64,000 nucleotides of DNA from Rhizophagus irregularis (GCF_026210795.1 NC_089432.1:3782001-3846000), one strand, 5' to 3'; positions 21,211-33,955 are shown, counted from the stretch's first letter. A program made the numbers and translations. Notes: generated from the sequence alone by a model not told the origin.

Positions 21211-24089
21211 TTAGTTTTAATGATCAGATACTGACCGTGAACATAGAATTAAAACTCATTTTATCGTTCAAGGTTATGAAACAGAAATTAAAAATCTTAA
21301 AATCAGATTTCTGAACTTTTAGAAGCTTCTCATCATCCACGTAAATCTTCCTTGGCTGGAACACCACCAGGAAGAGATTCTTCGATCCTCATATTTATTC
21401 ACTTGATGATGTTATTCATCGTCTTAATAATAATGATGACAATAATAATAATAATAATAAAGAGAATGCTGAGAAGAAAGGTAAAAAAGAAGAAGAAACG
21501 TTCTTCAAAGGAAAGTAAGATAAGATCTGATGGTCACTTCCTAGTTTCCAATTCGACTTCTACTAAAATCTCACCTATTGGTCCTTCTTCATCTCATCAA
21601 CTTGGACATGTCGTCAATGATCAAAATTTGGAAGAAACTAAAATCTTATTCACAAAATATGATGATAAAGAAAACGCTGAAGAAGGAGATGATGAAAATT
21701 TGAAAGTTGAATTATTCAAATTAACTCAAAAATTAAGAAGACGTAGCAAAGACCAGAGATAAGCTTGAAAAGGACAAGGAACAACTCAGACGAGATTACA
21801 TGATAATAAGGAGTGAAGGCTCTTTACATGATGGTCCTATTTAAGTCAATTAATAAAACAACCCTCATCAACTAGGAGAACTACTTAAGAGTGAAAGTTA
21901 TGTTGATCAATTGATTCGCAATCATCAAAAAGAAAAAATTGATTTCTCCGATCAATGGTTCAACTAAATATTCTCAAGGTGGCACTGGCTGCTAATCTCA
22001 ACAAGAACATACCGTTATTGATCTTACCCGTACGGTACATCAAATTCAAGCTGATATTGCCATTAAAGAACAACTCGTTTCACAATTGGAACGTGCTGAA
22101 CAAGAATATACTAATATGAAAGCTCAATAGAACATGCTGCTGTTGAACGTGGAATCGAAATTGAAACAATACTCAAGAGTATGCGTGCTCAAATTAAACA
22201 ACTAAAAAGTGAAAAGATGCGAATGATGAAGCGTATGAAAGATGAAGCTGAACGTGTCCGTGAAATAACTGAACATAATCAACGTGAAATTCAAAGTCTT
22301 CGTCGTAAAGAAAAAGCTGCCCAAGAACAAAAGTAAGAACTAATGAAATGCAAAAAAATTATGCTTGAAAAGAGACAGGAAGAAGTTTCACTAACGAACA
22401 TTAAACTTAAATCAGTTATGGAATTACTCAAACGAACCACTACTCCAAAGTCATTTACCAAGGCTTTCCGTAATCACATACGAAAACAATCAATATCTAG
22501 AAATGATGAAGACAGAAAGGAATCGGGACGATCCTCTGATGATTTTAGTCCTATCTATGATGAAGTATTTGCCAGTGGTTATGATAAGAAAAAACTTCTT
22601 GATGAAGAAATCTATAAATATATTAGTGATCGTCAAACATTGACAATGATGATGGATGAATGGATCGTTAAAAGAATAATTACAAGAGGAGAAGGATGAA
22701 TTATTTGTAGAACGTGAAAAGATAATTACTAGTGAAATTGGAAATGAGTTAGGAGGAGATGCTCAAGCATTAGATGATAAGATTGAGATGATCACCTCGG
22801 AAATTGCTTATATTAATGCTAAGATTCATTCTTTACAATTAAGTATTGCCGGTGAATATAGCAAAGAATCTGAAGATAAATCACGAAAGAATAGTATCAA
22901 GTCTAGTAAAATTGAACGAAATTTTGATGAATATGAAAGTTATACAATATTGGAATCCTTCTTTAAGGAAATTGTTGATTCTCGAACTGGAGATTGGTCT
23001 TGATGAATGACCTTAGAACAACAAGAAAAGACAATTATGGATTTAAGAAAAACTTTATTGGCCATGAGAAGAGCTGCAGTTCTTACAACAAGTGAATATG
23101 AAAAGAAAAACAGAGAACTTGAAGAAGCTTTACGTCTCGGTGAAAGATCACCAAGTCCATCAACTCTGGAAAAGAGAGAATTGCAGATGGATGATATTGA
23201 AAATAGTACTTTCAATGCCATTTCCTTATTTGATCATAAATTAGATCAAGCTTATGCAGAAGTCGAAGCTGCAGTATCAGCAGGAACTCTTGGAACTTCT
23301 GGTCAACTGGGAACGCAATTCATATCTCTTTGACGATGATGCAGCTTACTTCTCTTCACTATTGTTTGCAAGTCCAATGAATACTGGTAATAATAGTGCA
23401 AATTTCTTAAGACCACCAATACCTCCCGCTTGGTTAAATCTTCAACCACGTGAAAATGTGCTCGAACAAACTAATGAAACGATGCCAGATGTTCCAACAA
23501 ATCCAAGAAGAAAAGATTCTGGTAATAGTGAATCTAGTGGTGATAACAATAATAATGTAAAGAGAAGGATTTCAAATGGTCGAAGATTAAAGAGACCATC
23601 TAATGGTCCATCTACACCATCTACACCATCTACACCATAAGATGAAAACATTTCTCTTTTAGAATGTACAAGATCACTTAATAGTCAACCTTTAGAACGC
23701 ACAAAATCACTCAATAGTCAACCTTTAGAACGTACAAGGTCCATTAGTCAACCTTTGGAACGTACTAGATCCAGTGACCAACATTTAAAACGTGCCAGAG
23801 CTGGTGTTCAACTTTTAAGTTCACGACGAAGTTCGCTTTGTGATGGGTCAACAATTCTTGCACATAATCGACAAAGTAGTTCAATAAGCATGGGTTTCCA
23901 CTTAGAATCAGGTGGTGATGGTTTCACGTGATAGCGGATATTTTAGCAGCGGTGATAAGCGAAGATCACAAAGCAGTATGGAACGACGAGGTTCCAAAGT
24001 ATAACAGCAGCATATCATATACGACAAAGTCCATATGGATGTAGTTCACCCGATAGTGATGATGCAGCAAGCGTAACATATTTCGTGTA
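21211..24089 (+). pseudogene. Dead partial copy of the kinesin tail
   Basis: Nearly 2.9 kb aligns collinearly with 41133-44400 of the kinesin gene, covering the coiled-coil and low-complexity tail but none of the motor domain. It starts inside the tail (TTAGTTTTAATGATCA) and ends at GATGATGCAGCAAGCGTAAC. It is shorter than the source because of several deletions, and is broken by many stops and frameshifts: only pieces remain open (21352-21762, 22343-22699, 22788-23003, 23007-23333, 23254-23640). An in-frame stop replaces the first [10 protein letters not shown] repeat, and a few hundred bases of the SVSFSEIQ region are missing. It keeps 10 bases (23891-23900) that the 39-kb gene has lost. 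No promoter or motor is present, so it is a duplicated fragment rather than a retrocopy of a whole transcript. Confidence 0.9.
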
Positions 24090-24381
24090 TCATTTAAGCT
24101 ATTATTCAAGCAGTCCACATTACCAAGAATTTTTAAAATGAAAAGTTGGCTTGATAATAGAATTCTATTTGAATGCCAGAAAATTATTCACTTCTAGAAG
24201 AACAGAAACTTCAGTAATATAAAGCAGTAAAGACCTATTAATAAATTAGTTGAGGATGTTGAAAAATTTTAAAAAAGTGTACTACAGTATTCATTAACAT
24301 GGAAGGCCATACTAATATAACACTTGTTAATACAGTAATTTACCATTGTAAATTATTTTATTTAGTTTTTTTTAATTGTAA

Positions 24382-24616
24382 CTAGCCGTTGAACCCCGTT
24401 GCTCCGCAACGTCAGATAAACATACACGTGATTGGTACGACGGTCAAATGTTATACGCGATTTTATACAGTCTTTCGGGTGCACAGGTATAAATTCGTAG
24501 TCTAAACGTTACGGATACACAGGTATAAATTGTAGTCTAAACGTTACGGGATCACAGATATAAATATGTAATCTAAACGTGACTGTCACACAGGAAAACA
24601 ATTATTATATAGTAGA
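24382..24616 (-). mobile_element. 235-bp non-autonomous Helitron
   Basis: On the minus strand the element begins A|TCTACTATATAATAATTG at 24616. It ends with hairpin CGTTGC-GGA-GCAACG about 14 bases before CTAG|T at 24382-24385. 5' TC, 3' CTAG, subterminal hairpin and A|T target are all present. The interior holds three tandem units of about 36 bp (TATAAAT..GTAGTCTAAACGTTACGG, 24470-24580). No protein is encoded. Confidence 0.75.
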
Positions 24617-25592
24617 TTTAAATTAATTATAAATTAAAATCTGTACCACTGACGTTTTAAGCATAGGATTAGGGTAGGCTGAATGGCTGAAAGATTACCT
24701 TTAGAGTTAAATGTTGACAACTCTACACATGAATCAGTGAATCACGTGCCCGAGCTTTATGCGGGATTTAATAAATTTGTAAAAAAGAGTATCATCATAA
24801 TTAAACACTTTTCTATCGTGTCTATTGTTAAAAATAAATCACTTACTTAACAGTTAAGAGTTCTTTTATTATTATTTCATTATGGTCAGTTAATTTACAC
24901 AAATATTTATGTGCTTTTATGTGCAAAATTAATAATTGGAAATTTTAAAGCTACAATCCACGACTCTAAACTCTTATTCCTCAACATAAAACATTACTAT
25001 TATTATGAGAAACCTTCAAATAGAGGTTAAAAATATGTTATATAATGAACTTAATATAAGATAATAATTCTCTAATATCGGTCTACGCCTGATTTTTTGT
25101 GATTAATTTAGACAATTTTAACGATTGTCAACGTGTATTCATTTCATTTATATTGTTTAGAATATTAAAAATATAATTTGACTTAATATAAATGTAATAA
25201 ATGTTATTTAGAAAAATTCCATAAAATTAAGAAATTTTCAAGAAAATTTCCAATTAAATGAATATTGATTAAAAAAAGATGATGGTTTTGATGATTTTAT
25301 AATCAATAAATTTTTTTGATAATTTGATTAATATATTACCAAATGATTTTGTTGACATGAGCATTGAGTAATGATTTTTTTTTATTTTTGAACTAGATTT
25401 CAATAATTCCTCAAAGATGCCTAAGTTGGTAAGACTTCAATATTTGAAAAAGTTATTTTAATCGTATAATTCGATTGATCATTGTGACGGATAAAAAGCC
25501 CTAGCCAAGTGGCTGACACGTGACTACACATATATTTCGTCACTCTTTATTTTCACGTGTTAGTGCGAACGACTATTTATTTATAAATACAG
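24617..25592. other. Intergenic, with duplicated flank segment
   Basis: 24885-25215 is similar to pieces at 33165-33300 and 31690-31760 (CAGTTAATTTACAC, AAACTCTTATTCCTC, TTTAATATAAATGTAATAAATG). These segments also border the Sel1 genes, so this is another trace of the duplicated kinase-Sel1 neighbourhood. A TATAAATA box at about 25582-25589 precedes the open segment that follows. Confidence 0.4.
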
Positions 25593-25829
25593 ATCTTATA
25601 CGATGGAATTTATATACCCTCGAGTGGTTCTCGAGGCAATTATACGGGTTATTATTATAACAAAACCCTTCCCTATTTTAAGCATATCGTCAATATAGAC
25701 GATTCCGCCAGTATTCGGTGGACTTCTTGTAATTTTTTACATAGTGGTACTTGGGAATCTTATAGAGATACTCTATTATTCGCGGATTGCAATTATTTAC
25801 CAGATTTCACTTTTCTTAGATCCCCATAG
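25593..25829 (+). other. Non-ATG open segment, protein-like
   Basis: After an acceptor-like AAATACAG the frame stays open for 78 codons to TAG at 25827-25829: ILYDGIYIPSSGSRGNYTGY, then YYNKTLPYFKHIVNIDDSAS, then IRWTSCNFLHSGTWESYRDT, then LLFADCNYLPDFTFLRSP. Composition is balanced and unlike the AT-rich background. An upstream in-frame stop lies right before the acceptor, so it would need splicing. The family is not recognised. It may be a terminal exon of a decayed gene, or lie within a long terminal repeat-like block (25485-26042). Confidence 0.35.
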
Positions 25830-26285
25830 TTCACATTTTTTTCTTATTATTTTTTTTCTTCCTTTAACCTTTTCTCTAGTGTAAGGTGGTAGGAAATGCT
25901 TCGGTTGATCCTCCACGGTTTCTATTAAATTTTCGCACCAGGGTGGCGCTGTCTTTCGGGCGGTTTGATTATAGCGTAGTTTAGATAGCGTTTGACTTTT
26001 TATTTTAATTAGTTCTTGTCTATCTTTCTGTAATCTTGTTCACATGGATATTAAAAATAAAAATAAAAATAAATACGATGGAATTTATATTACGTTGGAA
26101 ATTCACATTGAATATTGTGGAAATATGTGGAAATCTAACCAAAAATTATTTAATAAAAAAATCAATAAAATAATTACTGGTAAATATTATTATATTAAAG
26201 TTATAGAAAAATACAAAAAATTTTAATATAAATTAGTGATAATTGATTTTTTTTTTTATTGATCCTTATCATTAATTACGAATTA
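25830..26285. other. Intergenic, no supported gene
   Basis: A GC-richer patch at 25880-25990, then A-rich DNA. A 60-codon frame at 26044 (Lys/Asn/Ile-rich) is considered chance. Confidence 0.35.
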
Positions 26286-26777
26286 CAGTCAAACCTCTAT
26301 GTACCGATGAGGTTGTATTAGGGAAAAAGTATCGGTACATTGAATTATCGGTATTGTAAATCACGTCTATTATCAGATTAGCGGACAGTCAGACCTTGAT
26401 ACCGATGCTTCTAATATCAATACATTGAATATATTACGAGTAACATAATGCGGACAGACACCACCCGATTAATGGGCCAAAATAATTAAATTTCGGCAAA
26501 ATAAACCGCAAAAGAGTTCAAATTAAATCTTTTACTCGGGCCAACTTTATAGTGCTGGCCCGAATTAATACTAATGTAGCTAAAATATCGGTACATCTTA
26601 ATATTATATGTTATTGAAAAGGGACCAAGAAAAAGTATCGGTATACGTTACATCGCGAAATTATATACAATATCGATACAACGCGGTTTTTTTATTATAC
26701 GTGAAATGGGACAATGAAAATTTATCGGTACAGGAAATTATCAGTACACCGGGGATCGGTACATAGAGGTTTGACTG
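26286..26777. mobile_element. pogo/Tc1-type MITE with TA target duplication
   Basis: Terminal inverted repeats CAGTCAAACCTCTATGTACC (26286 on) and its complement ending GGTTTGACTG at 26777 are flanked by TA on both sides. Multiple inner copies of TATCGGTACAT occur in both orientations. CAGTC-type ends with a TA duplication suit the pogo/Tc1-mariner superfamily. No transposase is present at 492 bp. Confidence 0.85.
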
Positions 26778-28033
26778 TATAAATTATAATAAAATTATAT
26801 CGTTGGCTTTCTAAAGTGTTAATAAATCGTTGCTTGTAAAAATTTGAAATCGTAGCTTAAAACAAAAATTAAACAAAACGCTTTTTGTGTGAAAATTTTT
26901 TTTTATCGAACAACATTTCGGAAATAAATCAAAAATCTGTAACGTAGTACAACGAAGAATTTAACTAGATTATTTAGCTATACATTTTTAACATTTTTTA
27001 ACTATAACTTTAGCGATACATTTTTTAACTATACATTTTTTAGCAATACGCCAATACATTTTGTTTTAACTTTAGCAAGACATTTTTTTTTGCAGACAAT
27101 TTTAATTTTTTTGTAATATGTAATTGATGATCATGTGATTATAACGCTTCGCTCCAACAGTTCCTGTTTCCTAGTAATAAAGAGTAATGTGCCGCGGTAT
27201 AAATAATTCGCGGGACTAATGTGGAAGAAAGATGCACGCAAATTATAAATATAGAAAAAAATAATGAGTATCTCGAGGAAAAAATTACAAGGACAGAAAA
27301 GAAACAGAAACTGATATTGTCAACAATTCGGTTGTAACAGATAAATATGGATGAACTCAAAGAATAGTTAATAGAACGATTAAGAACAATGAAACAATTA
27401 TAATGTGTAGCGAAAAAAATCGCCGTAACAAAATGTCGCATATGTCACAATAAATATAAATAAAATTTATTTGAAAAAAGCTAAACAATATTATTATTAA
27501 CCATTGTTTTATAAAATAAATATATTTGCATATTTAAAATATTTAAAACTTTTTTATAAATATGTTAAATAGAAAGAAATTAAACGTATTTAAATAGCAA
27601 CTTTTTCGTTACACTGTATATCAGCAAAATTTATCAGCAAATTATTTTAACCAAATATGTCGTGACTCGTGATTTCATGCATAAGATAAGTGACTGGTCC
27701 TTAATAAACAAGTTAAACTCTGAAATGTGAATTGTCCAGATTCGTAATTCTTTTATTTATGCAAACCACAATAAAGCAATCATAAGTGACTTTGAAATTA
27801 TGGTTTGTTGGAACCAATAATACCAAGTAATGATTCGCAAAATGGCATTAATAAACGATAGGAGAATAGCGTCAATTTTCATACTGTTAACTAATAAGAC
27901 ATTTTATATATTACAAGATGTGTAAAAAAAATAATCAAAATTCCGAAATAGTTTTCAATTCTGAAAACTGTATTAATGTAAAAAGGTAAATTATTTTTTC
28001 AGAATGAAAATTTATAATCACAATCATGAAGTA
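26778..28033. other. AT-rich intergenic region
   Basis: No supported gene. Around 27230-27430 short plus-strand pieces (NIEKNNEYLEEKITRTEKKQ, KKIAVTKCRICHNK) look protein-like, but they are broken by stops and belong to no family I recognise. Confidence 0.3.
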
Positions 28034-28250
28034 TCGTCTAGCACTGCATAAAATACTCCGGGTTACAAAATACCTGATTTAAAAATTTGAATAATAACCA
28101 GGGTAGTGAGGGTACTTTGTGAGATATACCACATATGACCAAAATTAGCCTAATTCTACCAGAATTAAGATTTTTAGGCCATGTAATATACCCGGGTCTT
28201 TTAAAGTGGGGATATTCGCAAAGAGAGGTATTTTATGCAGTGCTAGACGA
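28034..28250. mobile_element. 217-bp MITE with TA duplication
   Basis: Termini TCGTCTAGCACTGCATAAAA and their exact complement at 28231-28250 are bounded by TA on each side. The inner part has a second, looser inverted pair (ACCAGGG..CCCGGGT). Non-coding, Tc1/mariner-like by the TA duplication. Confidence 0.8.
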
Positions 28251-29120
28251 TAAGAATATTTCATTATTATTAAAGTTTTATATCTAGTTTTTATATTTCA
28301 TCATTTTGGAGTGTCGTCGATCATTTCATGATTATTGACAACTGTCATTCTGTCAACTAAAAAAGTTTTTTAGTAAATACTATAATTGTTGATATTGAAA
28401 TTAAGATACGCATGATTACTCCCATTATATAGTTTGATGGATGGGAATTAATTGTAGTTTCATTGTACCATAATGATGAATAAATTTCATAAATAAATAT
28501 AAGTTTAAATTTTTATACAAAATTATACTTTTTATCTGCGTTCAAGTTATGGCGAATGATAACCTGTTGGTAAAAAATTTATAAATGGAATTTTATAAAT
28601 AATGTACTATCGGCAAGGCAGGTTTAATTAAAAAAATTTTTATTTTGTTAAAACTTATTGAATTGATGCTTTATAAAATTAGTTTGCAATAAAATCTGGA
28701 AGTTGAATTACTATAAATAAATTAATTCTCGTTTATCATTCTCGCATTACAGTTATAAAAATAAAAATTCTCTTAACCTTATTTCTTATTTTATACGCTT
28801 TTATTTATTTGTTACTTTTTTACGGTTTTCAATTGAGTTTATCTCGTTTATCTCATAAAATTCTTTAAAATAACATCTCATATTAAACTTCTAGTACATA
28901 TATATATATATTGCTGATGTGAAAAGATAATTTATGATATAACGATAGATGAAAATTTATTTTATAATAGAAAATATATATAAGAAAATTACATAAATAG
29001 GTATTTTTAGAATAGTGTATTTACTATCTTGTAAATTAAAGAAATAATAAATACTGTAAATAAATGATATAAAGTTTTTACAATTTCAGTTAATACTAAT
29101 TAAAGAAAATTATTATTAAA
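28251..29120. other. 3' flank of kinase-Sel1 gene A
   Basis: 28640-29120 is shared with the remnant at 19251-19800 and marks the common downstream region of the Sel1 family. The first part (AAGAATATTTCATCATTATT) is also found at 19226 and 34412. Confidence 0.5.
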
Positions 29121-31300
29121 TTATTGATTTTTTTGAAGTCTTTTTAAATTATTTTTTGCTAACTCATATCCTTGATTGGCAGATTTTTCATACCAATAAA
29201 TCGCTTTATCTATATCTTTTGTAATTCCATTTCCTTTTTCATACAATACAGCAAGATTATTTTGTGCTATATCATGTCCTAAATTTGCAGCATCTTGATA
29301 TAATTCAAATGCTTTTTGTTTATCAATTTTAGTTCCAACACCATTACTATGACAATATCCTAACATCATTATTCCACTTGGAAATTTTCCTTCAGCTGAT
29401 TGTTTAAACAATTTAAAAGCTTTATTATAATCTTTTTCAATTCCCTCTCCATTTTTATAACAAAGTCCAAGTTCATATATTGCAACTATATTTCCATTAT
29501 TTGAAGCTTTTTCAAAATAATCAAAAGCTAATTTTTCATTTTTTATAATTCCATATCCATAAAAATAACAATAACCAACAAAAAGTTGTGCTAATATATG
29601 ATTTTTTTCTGATGAATTAATAAATAAATTAAATCCTTTCTTATAATTTAAACTAGTTACAATTTCACGATAATTAAAATATCCAAGAATAAAAATAGAA
29701 TTTGAACTATTTTGATTATTTATTAACCAATTATAAAATTCTTGTGAATTTAAATTATGATTATTAAAATATTCAATAATTTGTTTCTTTTCTAATTTCC
29801 AATTGATTCCTTTATCTCTTAATTTATAAATAAAATCATTGATTTCGTCAATTATAATGTTGAAATCAAAATTTTCTTGTTTGCTTAATATTATCATAGG
29901 ATCAATTTCTTTTATATTTAATTTATCAAAATTTTGAATAAATTGAGATATTAAATCTCTATATAATTTTGAATTATTATTAATTAAAGAGGCCTCATTA
30001 AGTTCTTGTTCATTTAACATTTGGTGATTTTTTACTATTACATCTGTTTTTGTAATTACGGTATTTAGCCAATCAACTACTTGATATATTGTTGGACGAT
30101 TATCTGGTTCCCCATCCCAACATTCTAAGAAATAAATGTAAATAAGGTTAATTAAATAATATTTTTAAATTATAAAATATAAGGATTTAAATTTTTAAAA
30201 TTTACTCACTAGTATAAATTTTAACATATTCTTCAGGAGTATCAGGAACAACAGTTTCTCTAAGACCTTGTGAAATTTCCACAGCTAACCCAACATCATA
30301 ATGTTCATCCTCAACATAAAAAGGAGGTTGACCACTGGATATTTCCCAAAATAATACGCCTATACTATAAATATCACTTTTTTCATTTAATGAATACATT
30401 TGTGTTGATTGATTATTATTATTTCTAAAGCTTTTTGGATCGACATAAGGAACCACACCACCAAATAATTTAGATTGAAGATTAGATGATGTTACAATTC
30501 TTTTGGATAATCCAAAATCTGCTAATTTGATTGTGTTATTATGGACTAGTATATTACAGGAGTGCTATTAAAGAAACATATATATAATCAAATTTTTTTT
30601 TAAATTAATGATACAAAATACATTATAATTAATGATTAAATAGTAAATTACCAAGTCACGATGCACTATTCTTTCGTTATGTAAGCATGATACGGCACAA
30701 GATAACTGGTATGCCATATTATATTTGTCATCCCAAGTAAGCTTGTTAAAATTTTTCTTTAAATAACTTCGAAGAGTACCACCGTCGGCGTATTCCATTA
30801 CTAACTGATAATTATTATAATTTTCTAATGAATAAAAGAAATAATTACTAAATAAACTTTTGAAAAATTTTGCGATTAAAAGAATATCATATTTATCAAG
30901 GTGATGTTAATAATACCTGTCTCAAGGTTTGTTATTCCATAGCAACGAATAATGTTATCATGAAAATCAACTTCGCGTTGAATTTTTAACTGAATAAAAA
31001 ATAAAATATTTGAAATAAAGATATTAGATAAAATTTCAGACAGGAAAAAAGTGTATTATACATTATAAATACCTCACGAACGATTTCTTTCATGGTGATG
31101 TTATTAAGACTAAAAAAAGATTTTAACGCAAATAATTTTTCTGAATTTTTCCAATTGGCACGATATATGTTTCCGAAACCTCCCGTACCAATATGTTGAA
31201 TATTATTAAATTGCTGGTATTCATAAAATTTTAAATGTTCTTTATCGACAGCTTCTTCAATCCAATTAATCCATTCATTTGTATTTTCGATATCTTGCAT
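29121..31300 (-). CDS. Protein kinase with C-terminal Sel1 repeats (gene A)
   Basis: Five exons on the minus strand: 31300-31073, 30989-30917, 30824-30652, 30564-30210 and 30124-29121. Introns are GT..AG and the joined frame gives 610 residues. Residues 1-30 carry NEWINWIEEAVDKEHLKFYE, the family's N-terminal signature. The kinase domain follows: glycine loop GTGGFG 38-43, Lys60 in ALK, HRD 155-157, Asn162 (HRDLHSCN), DFG 174-176, and a C-lobe SDIYSIGVLFWEISSGQPPF. All catalytic residues are present, so it should be active; Cys161 replaces the usual Gly in HSGN. Residues 420-606 form about five Sel1 repeats (..AxxLG..Y..G.G...D..KA), a superhelical protein-binding scaffold. The likely role is cytoplasmic signalling with substrate docking by Sel1; partners are unknown. 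It is paralogous to the gene at 34.6-37.0 kb. Exon borders are inferred from frame and splice sites. Confidence 0.9.
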
Positions 31301-31415
31301 TTTGACGTATTTAATAATAATAAGTTAACAGAAAGTTAAAAAAAAAAAAAGAAAAGTTTAATTGTGTATGCTTTTTATATGAAGTTGATGTAGTACAACG
31401 TACAGCGTAATTTAA
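31301..31415 (-). promoter_or_regulatory. Upstream segment conserved between kinase-Sel1 genes A and B
   Basis: Two blocks are shared with the upstream of gene B: AATAATAATAAGTTAACAG just before the ATG (31312-31330; gene B near 37013-37031), and ACAACGTACAGCGT about 95-110 bp upstream (31395-31408; gene B 37099-37112). Conservation in otherwise diverged AT-rich DNA suggests a core promoter or leader. It may also simply reflect recent duplication. Confidence 0.5.
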
Positions 31416-33390
31416 TAATTTTAGTATTACCAAACAAAGAAAAAAGTCAGTAACGCACGCAGTAAATGTAATATATACACAATGATGTCATTATGAAATT
31501 TTTGAGAGAGTACGTACCATTAAAATATATACTACATAACAATTAAGTTAAAAAATTTTTTTATTAAAGGGAGGATGTTATTTGAATAAAATTGAACAAG
31601 ACATCTCATCTACAATAATACCAACAACATATTGAAGTTTTAAAATGTATTGTTATACGATGAAAAATAAGAATATATTAATTTATTAAAAGTATCCTTA
31701 CATCTAGAATATTTAAAATATAATTTGATTTAATATAAATGTAATAAATGTTATTTTTGAAAAAACGATCTTTCATACCGTAATATTTGAGTATGTTATT
31801 CGATTGATGATGAAGAAATATTTCGCAATAACAATGTTGTATTGGCATTATTCGTATGAGATAAAATATTAAGAACTATTGGAGAATTTTTGTGGTTTCT
31901 TTTAATTTAGCAAAAAATGACAGATCTTTAACCTCTAAAATTTAGTAAAGAAAGATTTGAAGTTTTTGGTAAATAAGCTTCTATTATCGTTAACATTTTA
32001 TTCATTATAATCAAAATTATGAAGACAAATTTTTAATTCTATTGTATTAATGAAATTTGAAATCTTTTGAATTGATAAATAAATCGTCATCTTTCTGACG
32101 TTACGAATTTTATTTCTCCCAAAATATTTTTTTTTTTTTTTTGAGAATTATAGTACTTACAGTATATTGTTATCAAATTTTAACTTTCCTCAAACAATTG
32201 ATAATGATAAATTTTCAGATTTAATATTATCCAATCAAAATTCGATATTCAGGACAGAATATAATATTAAACTTTAGAGTTGAAAATGAAAATAAAGATT
32301 TTTTTTAATACAGAATATTCGAAAATATGCAAAAAATTTTTTTTTTTATATTTTTTTTAACAATTGTTTATAATATCACCAAATACACATTTGATTAATT
32401 CATTTATTACTCTTGAAAAGTTAACTGAATATATGGAAAATCTCACAAAATGTTGTTTGAAATATAAAAGATCTATTAAAAAATGTTAATAATAATGAGT
32501 AAACATGAATTTAATAGTTTTTCAGTTTATTTCCCTTAAGATTTCTTTAAGTAGTACAATACAATCTTTGAAAGTGATATCAAAAATGGAAAAATGGAAA
32601 AATTATTTATAATTACGCCTAACCGTAACAGTGTAATCGGATTATATTCTTTTTTATTTAATCTATCCTTTGTTTTTATATTGCTTTAATTAATCTTTAT
32701 GTTTTTTACTTATATTTCTTTATTTTATTTAATTATGCTTTTTAATTAATTGTCTAGTTTTATTTTACTGATTTTATTTGTTTATTACTTAATAAAAAAT
32801 AAACTTAACGATAAAAGCGATTGATTCAACTAATTTTGATCAAACGATTAACAAAATTTTTAAAATTAGGTAACTTGGTAACTTAATAAGAAAGAAATAT
32901 AATAATAAAGAATTTATTTTTGTCTTTTTTTCCTCATTATGAGTGACCTGAGCAGGACTAATAACTAATTGAAACCCGAAAATAATGTATGAAGGGAAAT
33001 TAAATAACATTATTTGCACTAAAAAAATTAATATGCAGTAAATATGAAATAGGTTATGATAACTAAAATCACCTTTCTAAGAATTGTTTTATTTTTCAGC
33101 TTATTTATTAGGTTGAGAAAATTGGAACATACTTTGAATTTTTATTATTAAAATGGTAAAACAGGTAATATTATGGGCAGTTAATTTACACGAATTTTTA
33201 TGTTGCAAAATTATTTAATTGGAAATTTTTAAAGCTGCAACAGGCGACTTTAAACTCTTATTCCTCGACATAAAACATTAATGAACGTAACAATAATATT
33301 TTGATTTTTTCAATAATCTTTTCGCGTCTTTGTATAAATTTTGTCTACATATAAGTGTACTATATTATTTTAGAACAATAATAATAGGGT
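31416..33390. other. AT-rich intergenic region between kinase-Sel1 genes
   Basis: No gene seen. It contains long A/T runs (32128-32142, 32335-32350) and duplicated flank pieces shared with 24.9-25.2 kb (31690-31760, 33165-33300). Confidence 0.4.
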
Positions 33391-33398
33391 ATTGCTAA

Positions 33399-33947
33399 TA
33401 GGGTTGGATCGGTCCTAGCAAAGACCGGTCCTGTATCAGTCTTGGGACCAGTCTAAGTCTGGACCGGACCGGGACCGACTATATAAAATTTGTTATCTAA
33501 TATAATTATATAAAAATGATAAATTATATATTATTAATAAAGTTTCATTTTGAAATATCAAAATTCTCAAATATCAATATCATTTGATTTCTCATTGATG
33601 CGTTAAAGTACGAGAAACAAAATTTTTTCGTATATGCAATTATTCTGTGTTACATGATCAGCATCCATTACAATTTTTTTTCATATTCGATAGTTGTATA
33701 AGGTTTTAAAATTTTATCCAGTATTTTTACTCTTAAACTTTAAGATTTTATTTGGGTAATACTTAGTTTACAATGAAAACAAAGGTAATAAATAATAAAT
33801 TAATGTCATAATTTTAGTGCGACCTGCATTTCATTATCTTGTTGACAACCCAAGAATACCGCTGTTATAAATAAGATAATTTAAAAACATTAAGGACTGG
33901 TCAAAAGACCAGTCCGGTCCGGTCCGGTCCGGACTAATCCAACTCTA
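33399..33947. mobile_element. hAT-type MITE with 8-bp target duplication
   Basis: Termini TAGGGTTGGATCGGTCC and GGACTAATCCAACTCTA are inverted and flanked by identical 8-bp ATTGCTAA at 33391-33398 and 33948-33955. Repeated GGACCGG/CCGGTCC blocks lie next to each end. The 8-bp duplication and TAGGG-type end are hAT hallmarks. No transposase is present. A degraded relative lies at 20274-20706. Confidence 0.9.
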
Positions 33948-33955
33948 ATTGCTAA

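Noticed and set aside
25485-26042. Possible solo LTR (TG..CA ends, TATA box)
   Set aside because: No convincing target duplication, primer-binding site or second copy in the window.
26044-26226. 60-codon frame MDIKNKNKNKYDG...
   Set aside because: Lys/Asn/Ile-rich AT-driven composition; only the short YDGIYI resemblance to 25.6 kb, likely from a shared DNA repeat.
27139-27441. 100-codon minus-strand frame
   Set aside because: Hydrophobic/Ser-rich reading; the opposite strand looks more protein-like but is broken by stops, so neither is supported.
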